Position numbers and translations under genes: made by a program. The notes beneath the pieces were generated by a model, which saw only the letters and a program-made list of their open reading frames with translations, searched no databases and was not told the origin of the DNA. This document shows, piece after piece, positions 61,261 through 64,000 of a DNA stretch of 64,000 bases; the stretch's first letter is position 1, and every line of letters begins with the position of its first letter. The stretch spans positions 54,676,244-54,740,243 of the forward strand of contig OY754327.1 of the NCBI GenBank assembly GCA_963573305.1, in the 5' to 3' direction. Source of the DNA: Pyrrhosoma nymphula (lineage: Eukaryota; Arthropoda; Insecta; Odonata; Coenagrionidae).

Positions 61261-63529
61261 TGTTTTTCCAAAAAAATTATACACATCCTTGGTCGGGGGT
61301 CATCACCACGTGTGGTCATGATGAATACTCACTTTGGAACCTATGAATATACGTGTACAACCTCTAATAGTCCTCAGAAAACGCAGAAACTGATTAACTG
61401 TATACCTTTACGAAGACAACTAGCATTAAAACCAGGATTTTCTCTGATTGTGCCTCTCAACTCCGAATTACTTCCGATCAAAGATCTTTCACAGTTGTTG
61501 GTGCGCAGATTTTGGACCAAATATCCCGTGAAGTGAAGGATTCACCATCATTAGACCGTTTCTTAATTTTAAATGAACACTAGCTAATCATTATCTACAC
61601 CCAGGTTTCTGGCTGGGATTTTGAAATCCTATTTTTGAAAAAACTATCTATTAATAAAGATTGAAGTTATATTAAATTTTACATGGTATGTAGATGCTTT
61701 CCTCTCATGTAAATTTCATATTAAGTTGATAAATTGTCTTTGTATGCGTAGCTGACCTTTTTCTCCGGATATGCTTGTTCTGCATGCGACACATGTACCA
61801 CATTGGTGATTTTACAATTCCATCCATTTGATCTGTTGATAATTGTCCATATCTGCATCGTTTATGTTATGTACACCTGTTTGTTTGTTTTTAGCTCTGA
61901 AAGTAGTTTCTATTTCTGTATATTCTCAATAACTTGATCGTCCAAGGCACTACAATGTTTTCAATTCTATTCTCATATATCATTAATGAAAGTTTGACTT
62001 CACTGCCAAGTACACTCCTCCGACCAGGACACACCACCCTTAAAGAATCAACTCGATCATTGAATTTTTATCAGGCACTTGAAAAATCAAGAGACCCCTC
62101 AGACAGACCTATATCTCGTCATCCAAAAATAATATCTCCTTCCTTAAAACAATTTACAGCAGTAGCTATAAACAAGCGAGCAGTCCCAAGTTTTGGGACT
62201 AGTTAAAACCAGCTTCCGACCTGCTGCCCCGTTTCTCCTGGCCTCTCCCTTGTCTCCGCAGCTTGTGCTTGCCCGATATCTTTTTGTCCACCCGATGTCT
62301 CCTTCCATCTCCGCGTGTTTCCACGCTCTCTCGCGCCGGAAGGAGCGCCATCTAGGGGGAAATGTAGTAATCTTCTCGCCCCGGAATTATCCCCCGGGTC
62401 TTTGAAGATTAGGTACTTCCTAAATTTGTGCGGAAATAATTCCGACTGTGAGTCGTTCACCGGTGAGCTTGCTGGCATCGTTCAACAATGTTCCTGACGA
62501 AACTACTGATATAATGGCCTAGCTGATGCAGAAGGTAAATTGCGTCAGAGTGCGTCGCATGCATACAATTTTTCATTGCTAAAACTTGAGGTGATAAACG
62601 GTTAAGGCGTATGATCCTTCCTCTGTAGAATTTCGCACTGGTGTGAAGCACTTGCGGGTGATTACGTAAAGGTAATACCGTGGCTACTCCCAGTATCCTC
62701 AAATTCATAAATTGCGAGTTATCCTATTGAGTAATAATAATTTTGTATTATTGCTTGTTAAATGCTTTTGAATCGCTTAAAACCGTATTCGTTCATGAGT
62801 TTCCTTTTGCCAAATACAAATCATTAAATTATTCATGAAAATAATTCAGATTTTAACTATTCGATCCGAGTCCTTTGCAGTTGATTCGTTGAATGTTTGC
62901 TTGGGGAAGGATACCGGTGGCTGAGGTCACTAACACCTTTGACCACTGGAGAGTAAGTTGGTAATGGAAGGATTATTGAGGAATGAATGAAGAGTAAAGA
63001 GAAATCCGGCATCGGCATTAGCCTCCTAATCTTAACTAAAGTCACCAAGGTGCCCACGGTTTTACCTCCCTTCCGACGGACTGATTACTGCCCTTGAAGT
63101 ATTCTCACTACAAAGCATCGAATTTGGTATGGAGATTCCCCTGAAAATAACAGCCATCGAGAAGGGAAACCAGTACCATATCCCACGCTCCTCTCTTTGG
63201 TCGTGCTCTTTATTGTGTTTACGTATATGTTATCTGTCTTGCTATAAATTATTTTTTATTATAAAATTATTAAACATTATTAAATATATACTTCATTTGT
63301 TATTACGTAGCTTATTATTTATAAAGTATGATTAAATTTCCTTCTGAAGACGATTAGGTACCTATTGCAAGAGAAGAAGTAATGGGATAGAGGCTCTATA
63401 AAGAGCAATACAGTGAGCTCAAAATAAGATTCATTACTGCGTCGAAACACTTAACAGCTTAAATTAACGTTTATATTCTCTCATTTTCAAACTTCGTTTG
63501 AACTTTGATTCATAGATTGCAGGAGGGAT
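61261..63529. other. intergenic DNA, no gene seen
   Basis: Short ORFs only (74 codons at 61312, 90 at 61934), not recognised. The SINE fragment at 62590 is listed separately. Sequence just downstream of the PLE ORF (63000-63529) holds no clear hammerhead core. Confidence 0.45.
62590..62705 (-). mobile_element. SINE fragment, same family as 12779
   Basis: CTCTGTAGAATTTCGCACTG, CACTTGCGGGTGATTACGTA and CCGTGGCTACTCCCAGTATC match the tail of the 12779 and 27108 copies. Confidence 0.6.
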
Positions 63530-64000
63530 TTAACAATTAGCACGGTGATTATTGTTGCGTGTGTTGAGGGGAGTCGAGGATTTGCCAATATAAAACGCCG
63601 GGCAGAGTTTACATTGTAGGTGGTAGACCACATTACTGGTGATGCAAGTGGATGGGGGAGGGTGAGGGAGTGAGGTGATGGAGGAGTTGGGAGGAGGGGG
63701 TGAGGTAAAGATAGGACATAGTTTGCATCCAACACGATTACAGGGTGAAGAAGTGAGTTTGGAAGCAGCAGGGGTTTTAGAGAGGGGCTTGGTGGATTTG
63801 AAAATATCGGACAAGTTGGCAGGACGCCTATACGTGATTAAGGGAGGCTTAGAGAAAATTTTGGCGGTGGAGGCCTGGTTTTTAAGGATGGGATAGAGGT
63901 CATTTAAGAAGGAATTAAGGGACTGTACGCCCGGGAAATAGGTGGTACAAATGGAGAGGATGTGGGAGTCTTTGGTGGGTGGAGGTTTGGTTGAGTAGGG
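63530..64000 (-). CDS. Penelope-like element RT C-terminus plus GIY-YIG nuclease, partial
   Basis: A single open minus-strand frame enters at the window edge and runs about 156 codons to a stop at 63530. It reads SICTTYFPGVQSLNSFLNDL, then PILKNQASTAKIFSKPPL and ITYRRPANLSDIFKSTKPL, the conserved AYRR-NLkD-type linker at the end of PLE reverse transcriptases. A Cys-rich CNRVGCKLCPIF motif follows, and then the GIY-YIG start: SNVVYHLQCKLCPAFYIGKS, then TPLNTRNNNHRANC. In PLEs this nuclease nicks target DNA to prime reverse transcription. The frame stops right after the NNHR block, earlier than family members usually do, so the C-terminal part with the catalytic acidic residue appears to be missing. 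The 5' part lies outside the window. The frame is otherwise intact, so the copy is fairly young. Confidence 0.82.
   Translation of the reverse strand, partial: PYSTKPPPTKDSHILSICTTYFPGVQSLNSFLNDLYPILKNQASTAKIFSKPPLITYRRPANLSDIFKSTKPLSKTPAASKLTSSPCNRVGCKLCPIFTSPPPPNSSITSLPHPPPSTCITSNVVYHLQCKLCPAFYIGKSSTPLNTRNNNHRANC

Overview
This window looks like gene-poor eukaryotic DNA, most likely from an arthropod and probably an insect. There are no operons, no bacterial gene structure and no long conserved ORFs. Almost everything recognisable is a decayed transposable element: a mariner copy, non-LTR retrotransposon (LINE) fragments, a Gypsy-like solo LTR, a Penelope-like element (PLE), tRNA-derived SINEs and small inverted-repeat elements. 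The arthropod call rests on this element mix and is an inference; I cannot name the species.

Layout. 0.7-2.0 kb: a mariner relic on the minus strand, with a catalytic-core deletion, split by a 333-bp MITE. 3.7-13 kb: SINEs, two sites that resemble PLE hammerhead ribozymes, and AT-rich intergenic DNA. 13.2-14.2 kb: a 992-bp insertion flanked by an 11-bp duplication and carrying inverted arms. 14.8-15.2 kb: a tandem duplication. 17-32.7 kb: five LINE remnants, the best at 23.3-24.2 kb, where a TA-flanked MITE interrupts the reverse-transcriptase reading. 36.5-37.3 kb: a 744-bp insertion with 162-bp near-identical inverted arms and a 12-bp flanking duplication, built like the 13.2 kb one. 40.3 kb: the only candidate host coding exon. 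41-47 kb: SINEs, a G-rich tract, CpG-rich patches and a 145-bp tandem duplication. 53.0-55.1 kb: a nested structure made of outer inverted arms, long TA tracts, a perfect 140-bp-arm palindrome and a 1.3-kb solo LTR. 58.7-59.25 kb: three tandem 165-bp units, each with a PLE-end-like stem. 60.7-61.3 kb: a 265-bp tandem duplication. 63.5-64.0 kb: the end of a PLE ORF (reverse transcriptase C-terminus plus GIY-YIG nuclease), running off the window on the minus strand.

The most interesting theme is the recurrence of PLE-like termini: a CUGAUGA-like box, a hairpin, GAAA, then a small hairpin. They occur singly, inside inverted-arm insertions, in a perfect palindrome and in a tandem array, and a coding PLE lies in the same window. 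The genes do not form a pathway; what they share is mobile-element origin and repeated nesting.
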